Positions 12,216 through 24,423 of a DNA stretch of 64,000 bases are shown one piece after another. The translations under genes and the position numbers were made by a program. This stretch comes from Ulota crispa (Eukaryota; Streptophyta; Bryopsida; Orthotrichales; Orthotrichaceae), in the NCBI GenBank assembly GCA_963920765.1, contig OY987242.1, positions 7,156,789 to 7,220,788 of the forward strand. Reading direction: 5' to 3'. Each line of letters begins with the position of its first letter. The first letter of the stretch is position 1. A model generated the notes under the pieces. It had not been told where the DNA came from and ran no database searches. It saw only the letters and a program-made list of their open reading frames with translations.

Positions 12216-13850
12216 ATGCTTATAAAGGCACGTGGCCACTTCATGGTGGTGTCTATTTTGTAATTATTCTTTTTTATATGTTTATTTAGATGTTTTGAAA
12301 GGCTCATATATTTTGTCTTTGCTGAATAAAAATATTAAGAATTTAAAAGTGAATGAAAAAGATGTGAAATAAAGAGGAGTTTGGCATTGATGGTGAGATT
12401 AGGATGGAGAGGAGCATGAGCTGATGTGCTTCACCGCCCTGTCTTAGATAAGATCAAAATTAAGGAGGAGAGATTTGTTAATATGTTGGAAGTTTGTATT
12501 TGAGTGTTAGTTGGAAGAGAGAAGAAATCCTGAAACTTTGAGGTGTAAAATTTTTTTATGTATATGTAATTTTGAATTCAAATTTGAAAGAATTGTTCCT
12601 TGTGTGATTACTTTTCCAAAATGAATTTGCAAGTTTGATTTAAAATTGTGATGTAAAAGTTATCAGTGTCTAAATTTTGGAATTGAAAAGCTAAACTATG
12701 AAAAAAAATTGAGACTTTGACAAGCCATAGCTTATGATTTATATATTATTTTGCAACAAGATTTGAATGAATTGTTCATTGTAGTTTTAGTTTTTTTAAA
12801 AGTTCTTAAATTTGAAATTTGGAGCTTGAAAGAGAAAGTTATAGAAGTGTAAAGGACTAAAGGTAACTGCCCTTTTGTTTGGGAGAAGGCTGGAACTTTG
12901 AAGAGCTACAACTTTTGGCAATATGAAATTTTTTTTTCAAAATTTTAGAAGTAATAGTTTATTATTATAACTTTTAGAATTTGTCTTCAATTATTCCATT
13001 TGAAGTCCTATTGAAGAAGTTATAGTAGGTAGAAACTAGGGCTATGGGTGCTCTCTGAAAATTTAAGACCCACACTTTGATTGATTAGAACTTTTGGATA
13101 AAGTTTTATTTTGAAGTGAAATTTTTTTAGAATTGTAGCCAGTGGTATCATTTTTTCAAATTGATATCTTGTTTCTATGGGTGATGTGTAGAAGAAAAAT
13201 TATAAAGGTTTATAGAAGCAGTGTTTAGTTTACAAGGAAAAAAAAAAACCTCTATTTTGAACCAACATAACTTTTGAACAGTAACTTAGATTAAGATAAA
13301 ATTTTAAGAAATATTAGAAGGTTAGAAGAATTTTTCAAAATGCTACTACACTTAACATTTGAATTTTTGAGCCATTTGTGGCACTAGATAGAAAGTTGCA
13401 GCCTTTATAAAACTTGTTATTTGTGATTTTTTTCATTTTTTTTTATTAAAACATGAAGACTTGAAGATCTAAAGATATAAAGACTTCAAAAGGAATATTT
13501 TGGGTTTATTTTTTATTTATGTGTGAGATGTGGCTTTGTTATTCCTAGCCAGTTTTGGAGGCTCGTTTATTAATTCATTTCCATTCTATTTTGTAAACTT
13601 TGTTGCGGGCAGTTTGGGCTAAACTAAATTTAATCTCATTTAAGGTTGTGGTAACAAAGTGGGATTGATCACCTACATGGTTAAGACTTGCTATCTTCTC
13701 ACAATCTGAAGTTTTGACTAGTAGATCGTGAATTTGATTTTAGGATTCTGTCATACGGACGGCAGCTCGTGTCTGCTGTTTCAATCTATTTGTCCCGTAT
13801 TTAATGGGCACTTATCCTTACTTTGACCTTATAACCTTAAAGCCAGCCAC
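12216..13850. other. AT-rich DNA inside the pogo-like span, nothing recognised
   Basis: No coding frame of note and no repeat boundaries were seen. Loosely repeated phrases of the type ACTTTTGGA / AAGTTATAG suggest old degenerate repeats. Confidence 0.4.
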
Positions 13851-15350
13851 AAGATAGGTCAACGGAAGACTAAAGACTAAAAATTTAAAGAATGAAAATC
13901 AAGACCAACGATTTTTAGTCAGCAACGCACAATTGCAGCGAAACACCTTGCGTATTCCCAAGGCGTACTTCTCTCAACCTGACACCGTCGCTCAACACCT
14001 CTACCACTTCAAGGTTGACGTCAGGAGTGAGCGACAGAACGGTGACGTTGTAGACAAACTTCTCTATGGCTGGAAAATGAGAAACCACATTGGACTGTCG
14101 TGTCTCAAAGACATGCGTTACATCGATGCTAGGGGTGGGCAAATACTTCCTAAATCTATTGCTACTCTGACTGGACCCAAAAGTCCTAAATCGGAAGTTT
14201 TTCGAATGTTTTGGCCGAGGTGCCATGCAACAGAACTACACCACCAAATGTAACCAGCTATGGCCTTGCAGTGTAAGTAATAAGCAACAGAAGACAAGAT
14301 ACGTAGCACTGCAACACTCGGCAAACAGAAGATGAAATAAATCCTCCCGGTTTTAGAGAAGTACAATCCCAATACCGAAACCCTCGTTCAAAAATGCCTT
14401 AGCCTCTGAGAGAGATAGTGTACACAAGACCAACGTCATAAGTTCAAAACAGAGCAATGAGAGCACTAAAAGCAGCAAATGAGAGCTCAAAAGAACATGA
14501 AAACAACGCAGAGGTAGTAATGCTCAAAAAATTAGCAAGATTGAAAAGAAACGCCGGAGTTCAAGTGCTCCACCACATACGTTGGCAACATTTTAAAAAC
14601 ATAGAGATCTGAGCAAGTAGGCCTACATGCTAGCCTGGAAGGCAAAGTTTGCAAACCCCGTTGACCCTTATAGATCTAGGAACCATTTTCAAAGTTTTCC
14701 ACGTCCCCCTCCAGAAACACAGCATTTCAAACAAGTAGTGAATGCATGAAGTAAGTGCGCCGCCTCTAGATTTTTACACTAGCTTGCAATGCTTGTGGTG
14801 GCCAGAGAAATCATAGGAACAAAAAAATTAGAGCAGCGGAGCTAGAAAAGCATTCAACTCAAATCAAAATGACGGCTCCGTAGCACAGACACAAAGATTT
14901 GAAAGAGAAGGAAGAGATAAGCAAAATGCGTCGCAAACTAGGGGATGGAGAATCCTGGATTGAAGGAGGAGGCAAGAAACCCTTGACTCTTGCAATCTCG
15001 CAACGGCAAATCCAATGAATGCTGAGCCAAACTAGCAAAATTGCAGGCAACCAAGCAGCCATTGGCTGAAAGAAATTATTGCTGAGACCGTTGCAGAGCC
15101 AGCAAACACTGCTATGCAAACACATGTACAAAGCTTAGAGGTCATGCAGACTGAGCCTACTAATGCTAAACGTCTGCTTGTGCAGGTGGAGGGGTCGTAA
15201 ATCTGACGATGCTGCAGTAGCCACCTAGGCGAACCAGCAACGGCGGAGATTGAGAATTTGCAATTCTCAAATCTCCAAGAGCTGACGGATGCGACGTGGC
15301 TATCAACATGAGAGATCACATCTCAACTGCCCCCTCCACCGGGTATGATT
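13851..15350. other. Higher-GC stretch of unknown content
   Basis: This part has clearly more G and C than its surroundings and holds open frames of about 85-105 codons on both strands, for example 14226-13915 on the minus strand beginning MAPRPKHSKNF. I recognise no domain in them. It could be a captured host fragment, a decayed exon or transposon interior. Confidence 0.3.
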
Positions 15351-15592
15351 ATCTGCTCCTTTTCCAAGTTTTTTGAAGATTTTTTACATATACTTATAGC
15401 GTAGATGTTTTTTTGGTAGAATCTGGGCAAAATTTAGCTAGTTTTGGGATCGCTGATCCAGGCACTAACCTCAATGTCACTTCACTTACACTTCCACAAA
15501 ATTAACTAATAACTTATTTAAACTAATCTAGTTCTTAAGGTCCCAACCATATCAATTTAGAGGAGTTCTACTGTATTAATCATCCTTTCCCT

Positions 15593-16243
15593 TTAACCCC
15601 TAAATGCCCAAGGCACTATATTTTGGTGCCAACAGTATTTTGAAGTTCAATAAAACCTAACTGAGTTGCCATTTTTAGTATTTTTTATATTAGAATTTTT
15701 CTTTTTGAAGTCTAGCTTTAGCATCAAAAACCCAATTTTGAAACCATTGATTATGAATTTTCTATTCAAGATTTTGTGCAAGGGTGTCTATTGCAATCTT
15801 GACTTTTTTAGTGTTGAGAGCTCATGAAAATGAGCCTTAAATACACTAGATCTTGGAGAAAATTTCACACTAGAAATTCATTTAAAACTTTTATAAAAGA
15901 GATTTTGAAAAGCCATAAATTGATTGGGGTTATGCATGTTAGGCCCTTTAACCTCATATTTTTTGGTGACCAACATTTTAGATTTGACATGCAAAAAGAA
16001 GATTGAAAGACTTGAAGTCACTTTTGCAGTTTTAACACCCACTTGATCAAACATTATAATCTTCCAATTCATAAGCGGTGTTGTTGTGTTTTCTTTTCCT
16101 ATGTGATGTTTAACATATCTAGTTTGAATTTGTATGGTCACAATTTTAAAAAAATTGATACAACTTATCAAAATATTGACTTTTTGTTTAGTTTAGAGCA
16201 AATTCCTAGAAGCTCAAAAAGGCCCTAGGCATTTAGGGGTTAA
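15593..16243. mobile_element. piggyBac-like MITE (TTAA family), element P1
   Basis: A 651-bp span including TTAA at both edges. The left end reads CCCCTAAATGCCCAAGGC; the right end, as reverse complement, reads CCCCTAAATGCCTAGGGC. There is no transposase. TTAA duplications with ends beginning CCC are diagnostic of the piggyBac superfamily as known from animals and some protists. Confidence 0.75.
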
Positions 16244-16443
16244 AACAAACATTTTCAGTTTTTACTAAATGTGCCAGAAATTTAGTTATGATGTGATGTG
16301 GCAATTCATTTTTTAAAGTGCTAAGTGCAAACTACATTCTTGTTTTGAGTGTCACTTAATTTCCATCCATTTGAGTGGTATTCTTCCAATTGTATATTTT
16401 GTCCATTAGCCACACTTCATCTATCATTGTATTTACATACCCT

Positions 16444-16570
16444 AAAGGTATGTTCACACTTGGTGTTAAGAGTGGTAGTAGCAAAGGAAAAATAGATGCA
16501 TTTGAACATATTTTTAGACTGTATTCATATTGCTAGTATCCCCCTAACACCAAGTGTGAACATACCCTTT
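16444..16570. mobile_element. Small MITE with GGTATGTTCACACTTGG ends
   Basis: The left end reads AAAGGTATGTTCACACTTGG and the right end, as reverse complement, AAAGGGTATGTTCACACTTG. About 28 bases pair on each side around a roughly 70-bp interior. No target duplication could be fixed. Confidence 0.65.
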
Positions 16571-16789
16571 GGAAGACAATTTGCAAAACTTGTTGATAGG
16601 AACCTTGTTATATAGAGCCTAGTCATTTGCGCACATGAGAGAAGGGAGGTGTGGAGATGCATTTGTGGATAGGGTTGAAGCAATCAATGATATAAATTCA
16701 ATGACACATCTCTATGATAAAAAGAGATAAAGGTGATGAAAAGATCTAGTTTTTTTATGTTAAAATTAAATATATACATGTGCATAAAC

Positions 16790-16890
16790 ATATATGATAC
16801 ATAAATGCATGCACATATATGTACACACGCATACATACATGCATGTGTGTGCATGTGTGGGGGCATGTGAGTATACATATACGTGTGTAT
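16790..16890. repeat. CATG/CATA/TGTG microsatellite
   Basis: Alternating purine-pyrimidine sequence made of imperfect ACATAT, GCATACATACATGCATG and TGTGTGCATGTG units. Confidence 0.75.
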
Positions 16891-19800
16891 TGAAACTTGG
16901 TATGTTAACCAAATGAACTCGTATTGAATTTCAGATTTTGTTCTATTTAATAAGTTTTTTTAGATTACAAAAATAATTTGAAAATGCTCATTTGGCTCAT
17001 AAATGTCTAAGAGTTAATAAATTATAATAAACATGGGAGTATCCATTTCATTTTGTTTCAAATAATACTTTGGTAAAATCATTTCCAACATCAATGTTTC
17101 ATAGCATCAATGTTTGAATTAATTGAAATACAATGAGTTTGTAAGAGTTCTATTAGTCAAGAAGAGTGATATACTTTATGAACTAACTAAAATTCTCCTT
17201 TGTAGGAGAATTAGAAGAAAGACACATAAAAGTGAAAAACAAATTCAACAAATATTTCTATTGTATTGGAAGTTGTTCATAGGCTTGCTTTAATTTTTGA
17301 AATGAAGCAACCAAGGGGTCTTTGGTGCATTCAAAACCTTTTCAATAAAAACATTAATTGATATTAAGTTTCTTTATATTGTCATGTCCAAAATTTAAAA
17401 TGACCTAGAACTCAATTTGGAGTTGGTAGCACAAACAAAGGCAATATTTTATCTTGATTGGCAATTGTACAAGCAATTGTTGTTAAGTCCAAATCATGAC
17501 CAAATGAGGGCAATGATTCAAATTTTAGTATTAGGGAGGATATAAAAAGGAAAAAGAAGGCTTTGTAGTCTTGGCAATTGCAAAGATCCATGTTTAGAGA
17601 AGATAAAATTTGCTTCAAACACCCAAGGCCTCCTTAGTGAGAGCCAATATATTCAAGTTTAAATCATGAATAATAGAATTTGTGAATAAAGCATTTGTGT
17701 AGTATGTATGGTGGATTTCTTTATATTGAGAATTTAGTCTTGACTACTGTATTGGTGTAAAGGCCTTGAGGCTATGTTCAGAATATGAACCAATCATATT
17801 CTAATATTAGACGTATTAAAGATTGGAAACCAGCCTTGACTCATAGTGCAAAGCAGCCTTTATATCCCTCTGGATGTTAATTGAGGGTTGCTTTAAATTA
17901 TGGTGCAGAAGTGCTCCAATCAAAAAAGTTTTGGCCAAAACATGGCTATTTGAGGTCATTGGTGGGATGTTGGACAAGATGCCCCAAATTGAAATCCACT
18001 AAACAACTTTACTAAGGGTTTTGACTGGTCATAACAAAGAAACCGTAACTCCAATTGAACTCCCCATATGTACATTTTTAAGTTGTAACTATGTTTAGGA
18101 GGAAGATGCAAGAAATCAGCCATCTTCCTTTTGGAGATATTAAAAAAAAGTCTTCATTTTGGAAACCAATTTGTATAGAACAAAAAAAATGGATTTTTTA
18201 TAATTAAAATATAATCTAATCAAATATATATAATATCTTTCTTAAAAGAACTACTCTTAAATTTGTTGGTACAAAATTATTTAATTATAAGTATAAATAA
18301 ATAAATATTCTCAAATACTAAGATTAGTGATTATTTGGAATTTCCTTTAAATCATTAAAAAAATTAAGAGAACAAACTATATTTATATTCAATAAAAATA
18401 CTTTATTAAAAATTACAGTTAAAATGAATCTGATTTTTTTTTAATATTGAAAAATCAAAAAAATGCAAAATTAAAAAATGCAAAATTAAAGAAATAAATG
18501 AAAATCCTGTTTTGATAAAATATAATTTTCTATAAAAGGAAGGATAAATAGAAAACCACTTGTTTAAACACAAAATTCTTCACATAACCTCCACACTCAA
18601 TTTAGCGTCTCATTATAAACTCATACCCCACTAGAGAGCACATGCACTACAAAACACTAGGAAACTCTAGTTGACGCACTTGCACTACCAAGAGCACTAT
18701 AATGTGAAAGAAAAAGAGGCAAAAAATTGGCTAATGAAAGTTGATCTAAAAAAATCCTCAATTGCACAATTGAGATGTTGTGATGAAAAAACAATAAATG
18801 AGGTTAGAGCTCTCCAATCCAGAGGTCAAGTTTCTTGTCTAGGGGTTGAGGTTGCCTAAGAAACTTGGCCTCCAAAGAACTCCCCTTGCCAAAAGTGTTG
18901 TCACATAGGCATCCATGTCATTTTTTCATCCATGCTTGAAGTTTTCCACTGGACAAGAGTGTAAACCCAATCTAGTGAAGAATGAAACTTCTCCCAATCA
19001 CATTGCTTTGTTTCCCTACAATTTTTGATTAGTGTTCTTCTCTACCACAGTGTAAAGCAGCGTTGAATGATACATGCTTGTTGCTATTAATGAATCCTCT
19101 TGTGTTCTAATGAATCATAAGTTGTTAGTGCTAATGTATGATTCTTGAAGTGAATGTTTAACGATAATAATTAAAAGTTAGAAGTTGGAAACCAATTTAG
19201 GCAATAATGCAAGCGTAATGCTAACACCACAAACTTGAATATTGATAAAAACAATTGCTCCATGTCAGCAAACGGCATGCGTGATTGTGTGAAAATCAAA
19301 AATTAAGAGTCATGAATAGATTTGGAATTAAATTTTGGATGTGTGTGATATTGACTATTGATGACTACCGGCATTGGTTAATTATAACTTGTGGCAAATT
19401 AAGAAGTAGGATTTAGTTGAACACGTTTGCAAGTTTTACATGCACAGACCGTGGCTAAATAAACAACGTACTTTCTTTTGGCAAAAACATCGAATCCTCG
19501 GAAAGGACCTAACTGAAGCAAACATAGCTAAATGCAAGCGAAGAAATAAACAAAAAAAAATTATGAACCCCATAGGTTAGAGTGTGCTCAAGAATAAGAT
19601 TTGTGTACACATTTGGTTTCGAATTTTGCAATCAATTCGTAAGAAATGTTCCTCTTGCTCTATATCAACCAAAAAAAGAACATAGCAAACTCATCAATGC
19701 CCTATTTGGTTTTTAGATAACAAACTTAGGTGCATACTTACCAATGCTTTTCAATGATATTGAATTTGATTTCTGTATTTATAAAGTAAAAACATATCTT

Positions 19801-20087
19801 TCTCTCGATCTTTACAAAATAACTCAACATTTACAAAATTTAGATAAAAAATCGTCAATTAATACTTGAATCCACCTTCAAAATCTTGCCATTTTAGATG
19901 GGGAACCCTTTTAAATACTGTTCGTTTTCCTATATTTTACAAATACCTATTCTCTGTGGTTGCACACTTGAAAACTTGCAATTGGTTGAGAGAGTGAGAT
20001 ATGCGAGTACAATGTATAAATAACACATCATGTAAATCCAACAACAAAAAGAGTTGTTATAACAACAAGAAAAAGTTTGCAGTGACA

Positions 20088-20415
20088 CGTCCAAATTGAC
20101 TTAAGTGTCCAAATTGACAAAAATTTGATAAAAATTTGTCCAAATTGACAAAAAAATGTCTGAATCAATGTGACCTAAAAAATTAAAAATGTCCAAATTG
20201 ACCCTACTCCCTTATAATGATAACATTACTTATCATTACAAGGAAACAATGTCCAAATTGACATGTCTCAATTGACTAAAATGTCCAAATTGACAAAACT
20301 TAACAAAATTATATCCAAATTGACAAAAAAATGTCTAAATCATGACGCCATAATTGACAAAAAATGTCTAAATCATGATGCCATAATTGACAAAAAATGT
20401 CCAAACTGACACTAC
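20088..20415. repeat. Cluster of TGTCCAAATTGACA-like repeats
   Basis: A phrase near TGTCCAAATTGACA recurs about ten times over 330 bases at irregular spacing, with variants ATGTCTAAATCATGA and TAATTGACAAAAAATGTC. The phrase is itself partly palindromic. Irregularly spaced short repeats of this kind are common in the subterminal regions of CACTA elements. Related phrases (GTCCAAAAGTGTCCAGA) occur inside the CACTA element at 53601-56707. Confidence 0.7.
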
Positions 20416-20753
20416 TCCCTTATAGTGTATTGAAGAAGAAATTTTGTCAAAGTGATAAGTTTTTGATACTTAATCTCTAAGTGCCCGGGCCATTCCCACT
20501 AAAATTAGGGTTTTGGGAGACTTACAACTTTGATGCAACGTGTCTCAGTCAATCGGATGATCCACAAAAAACAACCATTGAAAGTAGTGGAGTACACCCT
20601 TAGAAAATAGCTTGCAAGTTTTGGGAACAATTGACTATGGGAGATGGGAGATTATAACATTTGATCAAACAACATATGATGGCAAAATCTCATTTTTGGT
20701 AGGTAGTTGCTATTTGATGATTTTTAACAAATTCTATAAGCCCCTAATTCATC

Positions 20754-21478
20754 TTAACCCCTAAACGACCAAGTGTCCCCTTGGGGGACAAATGGATTCT
20801 GGGCATGTACCTGCAACTAATCTACTTTTTGTGATTGTTTGAAACTTATACTGAAGGTGTGGAATTCAAATATGTACATGGGCATCTAATTTTTTCTTCA
20901 TTTTGACATTTATTGAAGAAGCTAAAAATGAATTTCAAAAAATAGGCAAGATCGGGCAGCCCAAAAACTTTTTAAAAAATTGCATTTAAAAAAAATAAAA
21001 ATATGAAATAGGTTCTTTAAACTTATATATACATAGGGAGCTTTGAATCATTCAATTTTCATTGATGAGATGAAAGTTATGAGAAGTTTTTGTTTGTGGG
21101 TAGGTGTGATTTTGAGAGAAACCACACCTACCCGCAAACAAAAACTTCTCATAACTTTCATCTCATCAATGAAAATTGAATGATTCAAAGCTCCCTATGT
21201 ATATATAAGTTTAAAGAACCTATTTCATATTTTTATTTTTTTTAAATGCAATTTTTAAAAAGTTTTTGGGCTGCCCAATCTTGCCTATTTTTTGAAATTC
21301 ATTTTTAGCTTCTTCAATAAATGTCAAAATGAAGAAAAAATTAGATGCCCATGTACATATTTGAATTCCCCATCATTTATAAAATCTTCAAAAAATCACG
21401 CAAAGTAGTTTGGCCATAGGTACATGCCCAAAATCCCATTTGTCCCCCAAAAGGGGGCTTGGTCCTTTAGAAAGTTAA
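20754..21478. mobile_element. piggyBac-like foldback element (TTAA family), element P2
   Basis: Flanked by TTAA at 20754-20757 and 21475-21478. The whole body is one long inverted repeat. The arms of about 350 bp (20758-21110 and 21122-21474) match almost perfectly around a roughly 10-base loop near 21115. Both arms carry the same end type (CCCCTAAA(C/G)GACCAAG followed by a GTCCCC...GGGGAC block), whereas longer family members carry two different ends. It probably arose by inverted duplication of one half. Confidence 0.85.
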
Positions 21479-21885
21479 ATTTTGTGAGCAGCAAGATTAG
21501 ATGTGAACGCACACACTTGCAATTTATTGAAGATTTCACTTCTTTGTAGGTGAATTTAGGGCTTCAATTTGCTATTGTGTAGAAAATAATGATCAACACA
21601 ATTGGCAAGGGTTGCCCCAACAAGGGTTTAGAACATGCTTGAACTCTTGTTGGTGAATTTTCTGCTATCACAAAGCATATGCAAGGAAGCTTGCAATGAG
21701 TATTGATCAATTGTAGCTTGTAAGACATTGTTTGCCACCACACAATCACGCCCTGTATTGTGTTTCACCCAATTAAGACTCTTGAGACACTTGTATAACA
21801 TTTGACTTGCCTTGTCATTACCCCACTTGCATAGACCACTTGAATACCTTGATAATTATAGTTTATAGCAAGGTCGACAAAATTA
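21479..21885. other. Intergenic DNA, nothing recognised
   Basis: AT-rich sequence between two mobile elements with no gene or repeat boundary visible. Confidence 0.5.
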
Positions 21886-22470
21886 CTCCCTCCATCCCAT
21901 TAATATAAAGCTCCAAAAAACTTCTCCATAAGAGATTGATTGTATTTTTAGTCATCATGCTAGTGACATATGCATTCTACAATCGATATACCATCTACTA
22001 AATCTCTGCAAAATCTTAAGTTTTTATGTTGGTGTTTAAACACCCAAATTCTATGCAAAAAATACCATTTTTGTGCATTGTTTGTGAAAAATGCCGGCTC
22101 CTCATTATTTTAGTCTTTGTATTAATGACACATGCGTTCTAGAATCAATATATCATCTACCACATGATTGCAAAATCTCTAGCTTTGATGTTGTTGTTTG
22201 GGCACCCAAATTCCATGCAACAAGTACCATATTTGTACATGTTGCTAGCTTTTCATTATTGATGATTTAAATATTAGTATCAACAACGGTACCTCATATG
22301 AGCAAGGCCAAGTTTGTTAGGAGAGGAATGCTCTTTGATTGCTTATCTTGCCCCCATGAGATCATTGGATATGACAAACGCTGTCTCAGCAATTGAAATT
22401 AGCAAAAGGGAGATTTTTAGTGGGGCAAGAACTATGCCTGATTTGTAGCTTTATATTGGGACAGAGGGAG
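21886..22470. mobile_element. Stowaway-like (Tc1/mariner) MITE
   Basis: The ends are the classic plant Stowaway form: CTCCCTCCATCCCATTAATA on the left and, as reverse complement, CTCCCTCTGTCCCAATATAA on the right. A TA flanks each side (21884-21885 and 22471-22472). The interior holds two diverged copies of a roughly 175-bp unit (about 21950-22085 and 22115-22245) that share AATC(G/A)ATATA(C/T)CATCTAC and ACCCAAATTC(T/C)ATGCAA, so the element carries an internal tandem duplication. Confidence 0.85.
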
Positions 22471-22549
22471 TAGATCCAATAAACTTACCTCAAATAAGCA
22501 TGTGAAAATGTTGTGAGGACCATTTTGGTCTTCTGGGGGCGTTCAGGGC

Positions 22550-24423
22550 TTAATCCCTAAAGGACTAAACCCTCTTTTTAGAAACATAGCAATTTTGGGT
22601 AGGTACCTATGGTTTGAGCTTTTCATACTTTAGGCTGAAATTTTAATTGAATGTGGGGATGAGGTTTATCTTTCATATGCACTAAATTTCATGACATTTA
22701 AAATTATGAGTAAAAAGTTATGGCCTAATATGTTGTTTTTTACGTTCCTTGGGTAGTCTGGGCAGATTTTTTAAAATCAGTTTTTTCAAAAACAAATATT
22801 TTAAATTTGTTGAGGAGATTTATGTGAATGTAGGAAGCTTTGAATTGTTCTATTTTTATCAACAAGATGAAAGTTATGAGGATTTTTGGTTTGCGGGCAA
22901 TCATGGATTCACTACTCTAAAATAAACTTTGAAGTCCTTTATTTTACTCAATCCTCAACATTTTGGAAAAAAAACAAAATCAAAGGATGAAGATTGTTTA
23001 TTACAACATTACAACCATAGGGATTGGCATTTTTCATTCCCAAAATTAAGTTCTTAACAATTTTGCGTTTTGATCATTCTCTACTTCTTTTTACTTACTA
23101 ATTTTTTTCCATATGTTATTAAATTTCAAATGATTTAAATTTTTTTTGATATGTACTTTACTTAGGTGGAATAAGGAATTTAGTGAAGCACCACCCGCAT
23201 GGCCTTTTTTCCTTAGGAATTTCACCTTTTGAAGGGTAGCTGCCCGAATTTTCACAAGACATTTTTGAATATTCAAACCATTCTAACTTCCAATCCACGC
23301 AATGGAAAACTCTAAAACTTTTCCCATGTCTTCTAAAAATATTCTTCTACAAGATCCTATGGTCACATATGCGTTAAGCCCTAAATGCCCAAGCCCGTTT
23401 TTTTGTGAAAATCACTCAAAACTGCCACTTTTGAGGGAGTGAGGAGAAATCTATTTTTTTTTTTTTTGGAAATCCAACCGTAAGATCTTGCCCTAGACTA
23501 TGGGAGGTACTTACGGAAAAAAATTAGCTCATTCTAAATGGTGAGGAGTGAGATATTCACATAAGAAGTGAAAAAAAAGTTTTTTTCCTTACTGCCCAAA
23601 AACTTCAAAAGCCTTTGAAGGCTCCTATATCAAAAAAATTGCTCTATGCAAAATTGAGGTTTATTTTTTCCATGTAGAAGACTAAGTTAGGTATGTGTGG
23701 GAGAATTTTCAAATGAAACGGAGGTGTGGATCATACTTTGTAAAATCTTGCAATGCCATAAGGTCATGAATTTTGCATATACACTAGGCAAAATTGGAGG
23801 ATTTATGTAAAATTCAAAAACCCAAATTACTTTGATCCAAATGGTGAAAACCAAGGAATCTTAGTCTACTACAACTTGCAAAAAAAAAAAGTCAAAAAAC
23901 AAATACACAAAGAGCTCAAAAAAGTAAAGCAAAAAGTTTTACAAGGGGGAAAATGAATGGAGGTTTGGGAGTCCCATACCTACCCGCAAATTAGAACTTT
24001 TCATAACTTTCATCTCATCTATCAGAATTGAATGATTCAAAACTTCCAAAGCACATAAAAATCTAAAGAAGCAATTTCAAAATTTTATATAAAAAAGCTG
24101 CAATTTTTTTTTTTTTTTTTTTTTTTTTTCCAGTTCTCTCCCTATTTTTTAGTTATTCATGCATAACTTCTTCAATAATTGTTAGAATGGAGAAAAATAT
24201 GTACCCCACGTAGATCTTTGCATTCTCCACCTTGAATAAAAGTTTCAAAAAATCACGCAAAGTAGTTTAACCATAGGTACCTGCCCAAAATCCCATTTGT
24301 CCCCCAAGGGGACAATGGGCCTTTAGGGTTAAAAAGTTTCTTATTTCAAATTTGATTGATGCTCTAAAAATGACAGTTTTGGAAAGTTTTGGTGAAAACT
24401 TTGCTTGGACCTTTAGGTGTTAA
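22550..24423. mobile_element. piggyBac-like element (TTAA family), element P3, with P4 nested inside
   Basis: The outer element runs from TTAATCCCTAAAGGACTAAA at 22550 to a right end that reads, as reverse complement, ACACCTAAAGGTCCAAGC before TTAA at 24420-24423. P4 (23374-24332) interrupts it at a TTAA. The sequences on either side of P4 line up with uninterrupted sequence near the right end of P11 (62170-62280), including ACAAGATCCTATGG and the stretch before AATGACAGTTTTGG-like sequence. It has no coding capacity. Confidence 0.75.
23374..24332. mobile_element. piggyBac-like element (TTAA family), element P4, nested in P3
   Basis: TTAA at 23374-23377 and 24329-24332. The left end CCCTAAATGCCCAAGCCC is followed by the family interior (AACTGCCACTTTTGAGGG, then GATCTTGCCCTAGACTATGG). 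The right end carries the other end type: a CCCATTTGTCCCCCAAGG block before GGGCCTTTAGGG and TTAA. A T run of about 26 bases lies inside near 24105. No transposase frame. Confidence 0.8.

Larger units (their letters stand above)
7187..15575. mobile_element. Candidate pogo/Emigrant-like element bounded by inverted ends
   Basis: The left end (7189) reads TAGGAGAACTCCTCTAAA. The right end, as reverse complement from 15573, reads CAGTAGAACTCCTCTAAA. About 22 of 26 bases match, and a TA lies outside each end. This resembles the known Emigrant/Lemi1 (pogo, Tc1/mariner) end CAGTAAAACCTCTATAAA with its TA target. No pogo-type transposase is visible between them. The interior holds a hAT transposase gene, a SINE-like unit and unassigned DNA, so the span would have to be a large composite. 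Alternatively, the two ends belong to separate elements and the pairing is chance. Confidence 0.45.
16244..20753. other. Gene-free AT-rich DNA
   Basis: No host gene recognised across 4.5 kb. It contains the small MITE at 16444-16570, a CATG/CATA microsatellite at 16790-16890, and the TGTCCAAATTGACA repeat cluster at 20088-20415, listed separately. At 20468 a TTAATCTCTAAGTGCC phrase resembles a decayed left end of the TTAA family, with no partner found. Confidence 0.5.

Noticed and set aside
15593-15610. CCCCTAAA phrases, repeated across the window, as interstitial telomere repeats (CCCTAAA)
   Set aside because: Each occurs once, not in tandem, and always next to TTAA at the edge of an inverted-repeat element. 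They are transposon ends.
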